Assembly (NCBI GenBank): GCA_040143965.1
Contig: JASJQH010000065.1
Span: forward strand, 1 to 34,773
Length of the DNA stretch: 34,773 nt
Source of the DNA: Basidiobolus ranarum
Lineage: Eukaryota; Basidiobolomycota; Basidiobolomycetes; Basidiobolales
Direction of reading: 5' to 3'
Shown: positions 22,433 through 33,600 of the stretch, piece after piece
Position numbering within the stretch: position 1 is the first letter of the stretch
Layout of the letters: the number at the start of each line of letters is the position of its first letter
Translations under genes and position numbers: made by a program
Notes under the pieces: model-generated
What the model was told of the DNA's origin: nothing
Seen by the model: only the letters and a program-made list of their open reading frames with translations
Databases searched by the model: none

Positions 22433-23468
22433 GACTAAACGAATAGATTAGTCGAAGAGTTTTGTAAGTTCAGAAAACAAGTGACAAGTATGAGACTACT
22501 AAATGTGAATGCTCTAATGAGGCAAGTAGTGATTGAATATGAGCTTCTGATGACGATAAGAATTTTCGGATATATGCTCTACTCATTTCACATTAATTAT
22601 CGAGATTTGAATCCATAAATGTGGATATTGATAGTTCGATATGGATGGTCACCGTAGTACATTACATCTATTGATATCAAATATCATCACAACCTACATT
22701 CATTTACGTAAAGCGACATGCAGATGGAACCATCATTGCAGTTGCATTTATGAGACAAATGGCGTAGAAGATGAAGAGCTATTGGCGAAACCTGGGCCAG
22801 GAACTGTACTGTTAAGTCCTCTCAATAGTAAAGCTAAGTCCAACATACAAAATCGATTACTTATTGACATTTAAATACATTCTCAATCCTCAATCCTCAA
22901 CCCTCAGCTCTCGAAACTATATTAGTGATGCTTGACTCAAGCTAGCTATAACTTATGATAAGTTTGTCCACGGTGATATAGATAAATACTGGGCATTCAG
23001 GGTGATCTAGATGTGCAATGTCAGATAAAGCGAAAGTTACTGGAATGGCACATATACCCAAGCTACTGGTACATTTAAAAATATGTGACTGGCCATTTAT
23101 ATGGAGATTGACCTTCATGACAAGGGTCAAGATATCGTTGTCACTCAAGCAACCTATTCGTTTTTTTATTAGTGCTTGTAGATAGACACTTTCCTTGCTT
23201 TCATTTTCACATGTCAACGGCTATTTGCCATAACCACAACTTTAACAATACTGAATTTAGATAAGGCATTTGATGCTTAATCCGATTAGATTATGTAATT
23301 GGCTACATGGTTTCCCCTTCAAGAGGAAGGTATATTACCATTTACCATTACCATTGGAAATTGTCAGTATTATTACCTGGGCTCCTTGAAATGAATCCAA
23401 TTGAATTCAATATTGAAGCACATAAACCTATCTTCTCTGCTTATTCCCTCTCACAATCTTTTACTGTC
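22433..23468. other. 1.0-kb divergent intergenic region
   Basis: Lies between the GH20 gene (minus) and the first Rmd1-family gene (plus). CCTCAAT-type short repeats occur at 22881-22906. A 91-codon open stretch on the minus strand (22942-23217) has a protein-like composition but no ATG at its start; see findings. The plus-strand frame upstream of 23469 could extend the Rmd1 protein to 23307, but is not conserved in the paralogue. Confidence 0.5.
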
Positions 23469-24929
23469 ATGACTAGAAGACGTTCTGAAGCTAGTTCCTT
23501 GCCAACGCAAAAACCACCAGCTATACAGCAAAAAGTGGTTTTTCCCCAGTCAGGAACTGATTTCGAAACGGAAGGTTTCGGACACAAAAGTAAACTACCC
23601 AATCGTACCACCAAAACCTCTCAGAAGCTCGCCCTTTTCCCTGAAGCAGAACAAGATGTTCACCTTTTACCTGGAGATTTTACAGAAAATGAGTATTATT
23701 CTACTATCAAACATCTCCCTAGAGTTTCTGCTTACTGTACAGCATCGTAAGTGGACCTTTTGCTTTACCGAGTACTTTCACCAATTCAGTTATTGAACTA
23801 ACTATGTCAATAGCTCTTATCGTATGGACAGTCTTATGAAGCATTTTCAATCTTTAAAGCGTAGATATCTTTCAACACCAAAGCGTTTTGACGAATGGTA
23901 AATTCCTTTATATTCACTATGACTTTTTTCAAATTCTTATGAATGGTTTATAAGTATATATTCTCCTTTCTCATTCCATGCGGAATCGATCAATGGCACC
24001 GTTCCCACTGGAGACCTGCTTTCTTTATCGGCGGGAGATACAACAACCAATGTTGACCATAGCTTCCACCAATACGAAGAGAATGAGTTGAATTCCTTTG
24101 TCATGGGAGAGATATTTTTGTTTGATTACGGAGTGTGTGTATTGTGGGGATTTACAGAAAAGGAAGAGACGAAAATCCTTGAAGAGATAGCACCATTTGA
24201 AAAAGAGAAACTTGATATAACAGATGTAGAGTCAGAGCAATTACATTTTCGCTACAATAGCTCAGCTAAACCGAATATCTTCAACGATATTATCACTTTG
24301 AAAAATCCCTCCAATTACATGGTAAAACTTACCATCTCACATGCGATTGCTCAGTCTGTCAAAATGACCTTGTTTGAAGAGTTAGTGGATGCTACGATCG
24401 CAACTACAAAGTATATCCCTCAAGATATAGCACAATCCGGAAAGGTTAACATGTCCAGAACAGCCATTACTAAAAAGATTGGTCAGCTCTTCATCATGAG
24501 AATCAACGTGAACCTCGTGAGTAACATACTGGATACCCCAGAGATATTTTGGTCTGAGCCTTCACTGAAGCCTCTCTACAAAACCATCAGAGGGTATCTC
24601 GAGATTGGCCAAAGAGTAGACTTGCTCAACCAACGAGTGAGCGTAATTGGGGACTTATTGGAGATGCTGAAAGATCATCTGAATAGCTCGCACAGTAAGT
24701 AACCCATTTTCGTTAGTTCATGACATCTTGATTTACATTTCTCTTTTACCAGGTGAGCAGCTTGAGTGGATCATTATCATTCTCTTAGGTAATCATTCTA
24801 TGCTATGTTGTACGCAGATCTTTTTCTAACTTTTTGATTTATTTTTTAGTATTTGAAATTATCATTGGCCTCAGTACAATCGGATTCGATATCGCCAACT
24901 TTAAGCAAGGCACTGGTATGATACATTAG
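23469..24929 (+). CDS. RMD1: Rmd1-family (DUF155) protein A, 5 exons, 405 aa
   Basis: Member of the Rmd1/Sif2/RMND1 family; the biochemical role is poorly known (yeast RMD1 is needed for meiotic division, human RMND1 is mitochondrial). Exons: 23469-23746, 23814-23897, 23955-24694, 24753-24788, 24850-24929. The N terminus (MTRRRSEASSLPTQKPPAIQ) is basic, then QQKVVFPQ, PNRTTKTSQKLALFPE and LPRVSAYCTASSYRMDSLMK match paralogue B. The DUF155 core starts at GEIFLFDYGVCVLWGF and includes EQLHFRYN, NDIITLKNPSNYMVKLTISH, VNMSRTAITKKIGQLFIMRI and TPEIFWSEPSLKPLY. A C-terminal transmembrane helix runs LEWIIIILLVFEIIIGLSTI. I start at ATG 23469, which lines up with the start of B; the longer frame from 23307 is unsupported. 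It lacks about 20 residues that B has before LPRVSA. Three of its four introns are absent from B. Confidence 0.9.
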
Positions 24930-25291
24930 GTTCCATCATTGAGCTGATCGAATAGTGTAACGATCCTTGCACTTATTATAATAAACATTAATGCAACATC
25001 AGTTAATTCTTTTTTCCTCTTGTATTTTGCAATCGGGAATTGGCCTATCATATTAATACAATCCATCCAATCAATTCTTCCACCCTGAGCGGGGGCAGTC
25101 ACCTATTTAAGCATTTAAGGGTTGGGTAAATTACCCTGTCGACATCTATAATAGTTTCCCATTTTTTTTGGTGCAAATGAATTAAGGAGCAGTTGCGCTT
25201 TTATAGCTTTTATATATAACCTGAATATATACGGTATCCTTTATCTTCATATATATTTCCATTCACTCTGTTCCCTGAACCACAGTAAAAG
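24930..25291. promoter_or_regulatory. Promoter region between the tandem Rmd1 genes
   Basis: 362 bp separates the two paralogues. TATATATAA at 25211-25219, about 75 bp before the ATG of copy B, is a good TATA-like candidate. A G-rich stretch (GAGCGGGGGCAG) lies near 25088. No other feature is seen. Confidence 0.4.
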
Positions 25292-26693
25292 ATGAAGAGG
25301 AGAAACCAGCTACCTGCCTCATTACCTATTCAACAAAAGGTTGTTTTCCACAATGTGGACGGGAATGATTCCAATATTAACGGGTTAGAGTCAAGTCTCT
25401 CTCGTAGTAAAGCCAAGCAACCTAACCGAACCACCAAAACCTCTCAAAAACTGGCTATATTTCCGGAAGAAGAACAAGAGGCCGAATTATTGCCAGGTGA
25501 CTTGACTGAAGGTGATGAAGTTTACAACCAGATTGCTCAAATCCCTTCTGGTACCGCTCGCTTTGAAGCAGAGCAACTAAGTAAACTTCGTCGTAAACAG
25601 TTGCCCAGAGTATCCGCTCACTGTACCGCCACTTCTTATCGTATGGATAGCTTGATGAAGTACTTACAAACTTGTCGTAATAATCACTATACTGCTCCAA
25701 AACGTTTCGACGAAGTACTTTATACTCCATTTTCTTTTCACTCGGAAAAAATCAACCAAAGAAATAACATAGCTACTGGGGATTTATTACTCATGGAAAA
25801 CGGTGAACCCACACCCCAACAATCATTATTTGATACACCAGTCAGTGAAGAGTTAAATAATGTATTCTTACTTGGGGAGGTGTTTTTCTTTGATTACGGA
25901 GTTATTGTTATGTGGGGATTCAGTGAGGAAGAAGAGCAACAATTATTGAAGCAAGTAGCTCCATTTGAAGTGGAGAAGCTCGACAATGATGATGTGGAGG
26001 TGGAAGAACTTAACTTCCATTATAATCCTTCATGTCAACCGAGAATTTACAACGATATCATCACACTGAAGCACCCCAAGAATTACATGGTTAAACTCAC
26101 CATCTCTCACGCTATTGCCCAGTCAGTCAAAATGACACTATTTGAAGAGTTGGTGGATGAGACCATCAATGCTACCAAACATATCCCTCAAAACATGGCT
26201 CAAACCGGTAAAGTGAACATGTCTAGAACGGCCATCACCCAGAAGATTGGACTAGTAAGTTGACCACCTATATATGATGGTGAATTCCGTCTAAACATTT
26301 TTGATATTCTAGCTGTTCATCATGAGAATCAATGTAAACCTTGTCAGCAATATACTAGATACACCAGAGATATTCTGGTCTGAACCTGCTCAACAACCAC
26401 TCTACAATGTAATGAGAGGGTATTTGGAAATTTCCCAGAGAGCCGAACTATTGAATCAACGTGTTAGTGTGATCGGAGACCTTCTGGAGATGTTAAAAGA
26501 TCATCTGAATGGAACCCACGGAGAAAAATTAGAGTGGATTGTGATCCTTCTTATCGGTAAGTTTCCATCTAATCATGTTTGATAAACTAGTATCTGACAC
26601 TGTTTTTGTTTTTTAGCCTTTGAGATTGTCATTGGTCTCATTACTATAGGATTCGACATAGCAAACTACAGAGGTGGCGCACAAAAGGATTAA
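25292..26693 (+). CDS. RMD1: Rmd1-family (DUF155) protein B, 3 exons, 427 aa
   Basis: Tandem paralogue of the preceding gene, same strand. Exons: 25292-26254, 26313-26556, 26617-26693. The start (MKRRNQLPASLPIQQKVVFH) is well placed after a TATA-like box. Conserved blocks are PNRTTKTSQKLAIFPEEEQE, KQLPRVSAHCTATSYRMDSL, FDEVLYTPFSFHSEKIN, GEVFFFDYGVIVMWGFSEEE, NDIITLKHPKNYMVKLTISH, VNMSRTAITQKIG and LFIMRINVNLVSNILDTPEI. A C-terminal membrane helix runs from WIVILLIAFEIVIGLITIGF. It has a segment IPSGTARFEAEQLSKLRRK not present in A. Only the last intron (inside the membrane helix) is shared in position with A; the first intron of B is unique to B. Function is inferred to be like Rmd1 but which paralogue is the true orthologue cannot be told. 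Confidence 0.92.
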
Positions 26694-27156
26694 ATAACAT
26701 TCTACACAATTAATTCGTTAAGATCTCTTCATTAAATATACTTTCAAAGCTATCGGTGACATTTTATGTCGTGAACAAGTGTTGTGGATATGTATGATGC
26801 ATTGAATTATCGTTAATCCAGTAGACTTCGGAACATGACGTTTATTTATTTTGTCGGGGTTTTCGGCCATATTAGCATCTGTATAATTTGGAACCAACCA
26901 ATATTGCTTCGACATACGTTTCCGGATATTATTATCTAACTGCTTCTTTTCCGAATGAGTGGGTAATGCATTTCTATTGCTGCACCAATGACCATATGAG
27001 AGGCGAAAGGAAGGGAAGGGTAAGAGTTTCTATCGCACAAGTGCCTTTTTATCCAGACGGTCTTGTTTGGCTTCAATAAAATACAGTTATCTAGGGGAGA
27101 TATTTACAAAAACATGAGCACTTGCAAAGTAATAGCTGGAGTTTCATTAAGTCATT
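26694..27156. other. Convergent intergenic region, no gene seen
   Basis: 463 bp between convergent 3' ends (Rmd1 copy B and the SUMO ligase). Open frames on both strands at 26718-27079 overlap one another and look like chance. Confidence 0.5.
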
Positions 27157-30070
27157 CTAGTCCAAAACTATCACTTCCGGGCCAGCATTAGGATCAGAGC
27201 TTGATAGCGAGGAGATTTTGGGATGCTTTGATGCGTTTGAATTGGAATTGGTTTTCAATCTTGATGATCGCTCTATCTCCTCATCGCTTTCATCACTAAG
27301 TTCGATCACTTCGGAAATGGTCCTTTTGGGAGGTCTATCATTGTCAGTCAGTTCGGATATCGCGGGAGTAGATGTGCGAGATTTAATATCATCCTGAGGT
27401 AAAGGTGCAGTGCTTCCATCGCTATGTATCAGACAACGCTCTAAGTCCGGATAATCGTTGAGATAATTCTTGAATTTGATATCTATTATCATTTCCTAAA
27501 TGAGACCACGTTAGACTTGATTTTGTAGTATGCAAGAATCTAGCTACACTTACAGAAAATGGCAATTCTTGATTACAAACTGTACATTTCCATTTGATAT
27601 TGCCCTCGTTGCACGTGATATAATTCTAGTATATAATGAATGAATACCATATACTGATGCAAGTTTACCAGCTACAAAACATACCTGAGCATCAAAGCAC
27701 TGTGCATGCTTGCAGTTTTTTCCTTTGGAAGGATGTCTAATTTTTTTTAAACTAAGAGGGCAGATAAATGATATTATTTGATCACCCATCTCTATATCAT
27801 CATCTAAAAGGGAGGCAAAGATGAGTTCAATGGAATATAAAATGAGGGAATGGCCAGAATACATACCTTCGAGGGCGGATTTGGTTGTGGTTGGAGCTGT
27901 ATCTTTGAAGTTGGCTGCGAAATTCATCAGCGCCTTTTCGACATCATCGAGTTTGGTAGGGATAGTAATATGAAGTGGCTTCTTAGCGTGACGCTGAAGT
28001 TGCATGATGGTTTGGGAATAGACCTTAGCAGTAATCTATGATATTATGAAGCGATGTTAATCACGAGAAACAGTTATTAACAAGGCAGTAAAGTGATAAA
28101 ATACTTCGTCAATAGATTGATGCACTAAAGAGTGAATAGCCATAATATCTTGACGTGCACATTTCGTTGGAACACTGATGATTATTGTCAAATGTGAATC
28201 AGAGCGGTTAGCAAGAGCTTTCTCAACGAACGAAGTTATGTCAAAGTATTGTATTCCGGGCATTGTTTGTTTCTTACAAAAAGTCCACAATTAGCTCCAC
28301 CAAGTTAAATTCAGATATGAAATATGTAGACATACCTTGCTTAATACAACATAATTACCGTCGATCTTAAGCTGTATCGCTTGATTTAAAACACTTGCCT
28401 CCAGCATTTGCTTTGTATCAAGTGAAAAGATGGATATGTGTACTAGTCGGCGATTGCCAGATGAAGGTATTGACGTATCAAACAACGCAAGCGGAATCAT
28501 TGCCGTAAAACTATGGGAATAATAAGAAACTTTAGCTGGTAACACGACCTTATAAGGTATTTTCTGACACCAAAGTCTAGTGATAGACTTTAAGAACGGA
28601 ATAGGCTTATATTGCGCATTAAAGAGCTGCAACTCGTTATCTGTAGGAAGCTGCATATTCCTCGTATTCAATCCAGGTCTAAATTAAAACGATAGAGTTT
28701 AACAATGTATAAATATCAGTATACATCCAAGTAAAACGTGCGTACAAAGATGATTTATCCAAACCATAGCTAGGATTATGGTTTTGCTGTTGTGTATAGA
28801 TATCAGTATTCTTTCCAACATCATCTACACCTATTACAAATGAAATAATTTGAATAAGATGCTTTTTGCTGACATTCGGCGTGATAGCAGATAAGCTGTA
28901 GCGTTGGCGGAGGTAAATTGCAATGGTTTTTAGTTCGACCTCAGTCAAGTATTCCATGTTCTGGGGTGACTAATGGAGGAAGTGTTCATATTGAGGTTTT
29001 GAAAATCTTCGAAATTTTTACATTAACTTTACCTCAAGACATTTTTTTACGACTTGGCTACTCTTGGGTATCAAGCGAGTAAGGCGGAGGATATCATCAT
29101 CACCAAGAATAATTCTTTTGTTTTTTACGCTTGACTTCGAACTAGATTCTGAGGCGCGTATGGAGGAATTTGCTTTACTACCTTGTAAACTGTTCGTGTT
29201 CCGTTGAGTTTGTTGTGGCTGATAGCTTTGCGGAAATATAGGTTGGTTTAAAAACAATTGAGTGGTTGGTGCAAATCTTGCTGAACTATTGCTAGAAGCA
29301 TTATATAAAGGGTTGGGAGATGAAGTATTGATCTCTGAATTCCAAGGAGTGGTGTTTGCATATGAACTCGTAGAATAAGAATTTTTTTCGGCAAGGTAAG
29401 AGTTGAGTGATTGTTGTTGTTGCGCTTGTTGAGAAACAAAATATGAAGAGATTTTTGGTTGAACGGGATTAGTTGCCGAAGTAAAATTATTAGAGATTTG
29501 TGAAGAGAATTTTGGTTCACGGTTAGCTCGTGCTGTACTATCATATAATCCGATACTATTCTCTGAAGGAAATCCTCGATCTTGTGGTCTAGGATTATTC
29601 AATTGGTTTGAAGGTAGTTGCTGCTGATATGGAAGCTGACTGTAAAAGTAAGGATACATTGAGGTTTGAGTTCGTGAAGTTGGATAAGTTCTGGTTAGAT
29701 CAAAAAAAATATCAGTATCAGTTGGAATGTGGTGAGCTCAAATGAGAAATTTACAAGAAACTAACGCTATTGAGGAAGGAGTGGCAGGGATGGCCGCTCG
29801 TAATGGCTGTGAGCTTGAAATATACGAGCTAACTTCTGAGGTAGAAATACCTCGTTGAGGAGGTAGTTGGTTGTTGGTTGCTCTCTGTGGATTTAGTTGA
29901 AGATCTGACACAGATAAAGTTTCGGAATTGATCTCAGACGTTGCTGATTCACTGTTAAGATTGTCAGTTTTTTCTAATTCAGAAGGTAAGGGATTTATAG
30001 CGTCTGTAAAATTTCCATATTGCTTTGACAAATCGGACAAGATGCTTTGCAACTCATCAAGATTGCTCAT
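27157..30070 (-). CDS. SIZ1: PIAS/Siz-type SUMO E3 ligase, 9 exons, 798 aa
   Basis: Promotes SUMO transfer from the E2 Ubc9 to nuclear targets. Exons (minus): 30070-29766, 29690-29033, 28969-28746, 28678-28336, 28272-28105, 28035-27867, 27803-27685, 27625-27554, 27495-27157. Residues about 1-300 are Ser/Gln/Asn-rich and probably disordered. Residues about 300-370 (LTRLIPKSSQVVKKCLE, VELKTIAIYLRQRYSL) may be a divergent SAP-like helical region. A PINIT domain follows (about 410-560), ending GIQYFDITSFVEKALANR. The SP-RING is at about 630-685: ICPLSLKKIRHPSKGKNCKH, AQCFDAQ, then IKWKCTVCNQELPF, with the Cys/His ligands in place. The C-terminal tail is acidic and carries SUMO-interacting motifs VIELSDESDEE and, at the very end, EVIVLD. 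I start at MSNLDELQ (30070), not at the upstream Leu-rich MSFLLHLL. The first intron uses GTTAGT as donor in phase 2. Confidence 0.92.
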
Positions 30071-30718
30071 TGAAAGGCTGAGTAGGTGTAGAAGAAAAGA
30101 CAATATAAAAATGATTCGAATAATTAAACATCAACAATAATAGTTTCATAATGTTTAGGTCTAGGCCAAAAATAGAAAGATCTCATGGATAAGTCAATGA
30201 ATTTATTTTGAGACGCCTGTACGCGAGTTGATGACCAGTTCATTCTAGTCAACTGCTGACAACAGAACTTGGATCGCGTATGGCATATGCTAACTATATA
30301 TATCTACTAATACGATGTGGTAAATCATTGTTAGGGTGGCGTATCACATATCCTTGTTACATTAAATAGAAGAAGTGCTGGTTTGTAAGAAAGAATAAGA
30401 CGCAGTATAGTCTCGGGAGCACAAATGGCCTATTCAGAAAAAGCATTGATTATATGCTATATTTCTACTAGATAATGGCCGATGTTGGAAGCCATGGCCA
30501 TTTGTTGAAGGTTTCAATAATGCTACGTTTGATTAGCTAATATCCCAGATATGCACTGACACGGTCACTTATGCGCACTTCATACGGGTGAGTTAGTGAA
30601 AAGAAATGCGAAAAGAAATTCGGCGTTTCTAGCCCATTATGCCGAAGCTACAGATATGTGGAGCCTGAATACTTTAAATACGGATTGCTATCCTAGAAAT
30701 TTCATAACTAACACTACT
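30071..30718. other. Divergent promoter region of SUMO ligase and MFS gene
   Basis: About 650 bp between divergent start codons. TATATATATCTAC near 30297 is a possible core-promoter element. In-frame ATGs of the MFS gene at 30596 and 30656 lie in this region but are considered untranslated leader. Nothing else is seen. Confidence 0.45.
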
Positions 30719-32519
30719 ATGTCAATCAAAAGCAAGAAAGGTCAAGAAGCTATTTCGGGGACAGCAATTATGGAGGTCCAATTTGCCAAAGAGTGCCATA
30801 ATCTAAGCGAATCAAATAAAGGCTCTAAAAGCGTTGTGACTGAGATTCTGACCAAAGATATTGAGCGTTTTGGAAGTGACATATCCTTGGATGTGCCTTC
30901 AAATGCGATATACTCAGAATACTTTACAACCGAAGACGAGAAGAATTTGGTGAAGAAAATGGATTGGCGAGTTCTTCCTTATGCTGGATTGATTTACCTG
31001 TTCTTTGTGTTAGACCGTGGAAATGTTGGTAAGAGAATCTAATTGATTGTCCAAGGGCCAAGCACATCAAGTAAACTTATAAAATATAGGCTGCGCACGG
31101 TTAGCTGGAATCGAAACTGACCTACATCTGTCCCCGAGCCAGTACTCTATGTGCTTGTCAGTTTTTTATATTGGTAGGTCCAAGTTGTTACCTTCCCTTT
31201 CAGTTAATTTCTGAACAAGATCTATATGTAGGCTACGTTGTTTGCGAAATTCCATCAAATTTATTGCTGAAACGTTTCAGCCCTTCAAGATGGATTGCAA
31301 TGACTATGGTATCTTGGGGAATATGCACTCTGGTAACCGCTACTGTAAGAAATTTTCAAGGATTGGCCGTTGCACGCCTTTTTCTTGGCTTCACTGAGGC
31401 TGGGTAATACGATATCTAATATCTTGAAACAATGCCTTCACTAACTATCTTACAGATTATATCCGGGCCTTATATTCTACCTCACTTTCTGGTACACAAG
31501 AAACGAGCAGAGTTTAAGATTTGCTTTGTTCACTTCAATCAATAGCCTTGCAAACGCTTTTAGTGGAGTCCTTTCTTACGCAGTTATTCAATTAGCTGAA
31601 TATGCTGGTCTTTCCGCTTGGCAATGGATCTATATACTGGAGGGGGCACCTACGGTATTGATTGGGGTCACCACCTGGTTTTATATGTCGAACACACCTA
31701 CGGATGCTCCTTGGCTAAGTGAAAGAGAGAAGGCACTAGCTGATTATCGATTAAAAAAAGATTTTCGAGACAAACTGACCAGGACTTTTGATAAGAAACA
31801 ATTTGCTGATGCATTTAAAGATCCAATTGTCTTGCTATATATGTTGATCAGTTTTGCTCAAGTAGTGCCACTGGCTTCAATCTCCCTTCTTCTTCCAACA
31901 ATTCTTCGCGATGTGGGTTTTAGTAATACGAAAGCGTTGCTGCTGTCTTCACCCCCCTTTATTCTCGCGACCATTTTGAGTATTTCAATGTCTTATCTAT
32001 CCGATAAGCGTCACAAACGTTCTATTCATGTAATTTTACAACCATTAATCGGGGTAGCAGGCTTTACTATGCTCTTGTTTTTTAATAACCTTTGGATGCT
32101 ATATGCTGCTGCCTGTGTTGCCACACTAGGAGCTTTCTCGTATAGTGCTATTTCCATCAGCTGGCTTACTAACAATATATCTGGCTCAACTAAAACCGCC
32201 ACTGCAACTGCTCTGGCTACTGCTACTGGAAGCTTGGGAGGTATGTTGACTTGATAGTCGATCCCTTCTTTACTTTCGTTTCTCTCCATATTAACGATAT
32301 AGTTTTGTAGGAATAGTGGCCGGACAGCTCTACCGAGCCAGCGAAGCACCCCACTATATTTCTAGCCATCTAATTAATATATCTGCACTGTCACTAGTAA
32401 GCTTATGTGCTATTATCATGCGCTTGTATCTAATTCAAAAAAACAGCCAATCACCAAGAGAATCGAATCTGAAACAATCAGAGAAATCAGAGATGCTTAC
32501 ATTTCGGTATACCGTCTAA
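30719..32519 (+). CDS. MFS anion:cation symporter, Dal5/Tna1-like, 5 exons, 519 aa
   Basis: Plasma-membrane proton symporter of the allantoate-permease branch of the major facilitator superfamily; typical substrates are organic anions such as allantoate, nicotinate, pantothenate or dipeptides. The substrate here is unknown. Exons: 30719-31028, 31090-31173, 31232-31403, 31456-32240, 32311-32519. A soluble N terminus of about 80 residues ends EDEKNLVKKMDWRVLP; TM1 is LPYAGLIYLFFVLDRGNVG with the family's LDR-N-G motif. Then follow GYVVCEIPSNLLLKRFSPSR, VARLFLGFTEAGLYPGLIFY, WQWIYILEGAPTVLIG and a WLSEREKALADYRL central loop, as in Dal5 relatives. The C-terminal half has LPTILRDVGFSNTKA and GQLYRASEAPHYISSHLIN (family GxxY). 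The start at 30719 is chosen over in-frame ATGs at 30656 and 30596. Length is typical. Confidence 0.92.
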
Positions 32520-32889
32520 ATGTTAGCTCACTCTCAAACTTCTCATTGGAAGTCCTCCACCTGTTTGATATGCTTATTTGACAATCTAAATGGGATATGT
32601 AGAGAGTACCTTGGGCCAAAAATAATGGGCAAAATTAGATTCATACCAACATCTAGTCCGTCGCTAATGTTATTACTCCTAGTAATGCAAGTCAATAAAG
32701 TTAAGATATTCTTACAAGTTCCAAGGTTACACTAATAACATCCTATTTGATGCTATAAATTCTGGTGCATTTTCTATTTCTAAATTGGTGATACAAATTC
32801 CCCTAAAAAGTAATGTAAATCCAATTGACACTATCAAGGGTAATCTGTTTCAATCAACTTTAAGCATTGCACACTTATAAAGCAAATAC
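32520..32889. other. Intergenic, no gene seen
   Basis: 370 bp between the MFS stop codon and the first LTR fragment of the right-hand repeat region. Expected to hold the 3' UTR. An open frame at 32520-32735 has no signature. Confidence 0.5.
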
Positions 32890-33003
32890 TGTTGAAATAA
32901 GCATAGCCTAAATATATATAAATAGCCTAGTATTTGGTTATTCCATATTACACTAAGATATCACCTACTATTCTGAAGAGAAATAACTTAGAATCCTTAT
33001 GAA
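32890..33003 (+). repeat. LTR-head module, second site
   Basis: Starts TGTTGAAATAAGCATAGCC and contains CACTAAGATATCACC and AACTTAGAAT. It matches the first about 110 bp of the LTR family seen at 1-840, but the following sequence does not match the rest of that LTR. Confidence 0.65.
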
Positions 33004-33489
33004 ATATGTGAGTTGAAATCCCAGAGAGAAATTAGCAAAAATTTCACCTGATCCTGATTTGTCATGGGGATCCCATCACAATTTGTCCTGAAAACTGATT
33101 TCCAACTACAAAAAATTGATTTGCATCTCACCTAATGTATTATTCTACTGGATTGTCAATCTATTATTTGCTAAAAATCTTTGCAATAACTCCTCACTTG
33201 TAATAGGATGATCTTCACAGTGCACAATTGAATTCTTTGATTTTGATTCATTATATTCTGACCAGATTTAGCTACTCTTCAGTATTATATAGAGTTCTGG
33301 TATGAAAAGAAATATATTCCTTGTTAGATTTTATTAGCAGCTCAAAAAGAATTACCATTTAATCAGTATATTCCTGTTGCAGTTTTTTTCCAGAGTGGAA
33401 AGATTCTTGTGTTGATATGTTATTGCTGATTTAATTTCTTTCAAAAGTTCTCTTCATCAGCTGTACTTGGTGTAAGTCTTGCCAGTTTC
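33004..33489 (-). mobile_element. Probable decayed retroelement sequence between two LTR-head modules
   Basis: About 490 bp lying between two LTR-derived pieces and next to a Copia pol fossil. Weak protein-like resemblance to a region between integrase and reverse transcriptase of Ty1/Copia is possible on the minus strand, but I cannot support a specific part. It is broken and old if so. Confidence 0.35.
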
Positions 33490-33600
33490 TGTTGCAATTA
33501 GCATTGTCTAAGCACCAATATAGTCATAAATAGCTTAGTAATTAGTTATCCTATGTTTCACTAAGATGTTACCTAATGTTGTAGATTGAAGTTTACTTAG
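33490..33600 (+). repeat. LTR-head module, third site, inside the Copia fossil
   Basis: Starts TGTTGCAATTAGCATTG and continues with ATAGTCATAAATAGCTTAGT and CACTAAGATGTTACC. It is again homologous to the LTR head and is in the opposite orientation to the Copia pol region beside it. Confidence 0.65.

Noticed and set aside
23307-23468. Longer N terminus for Rmd1 copy A
   Set aside because: The added residues do not match copy B, whose start lines up with ATG 23469.
26718-27079. Overlapping short frames on both strands between Rmd1 B and the SUMO ligase
   Set aside because: They overlap each other, are unlike any family, and fill a normal convergent 3' UTR interval.
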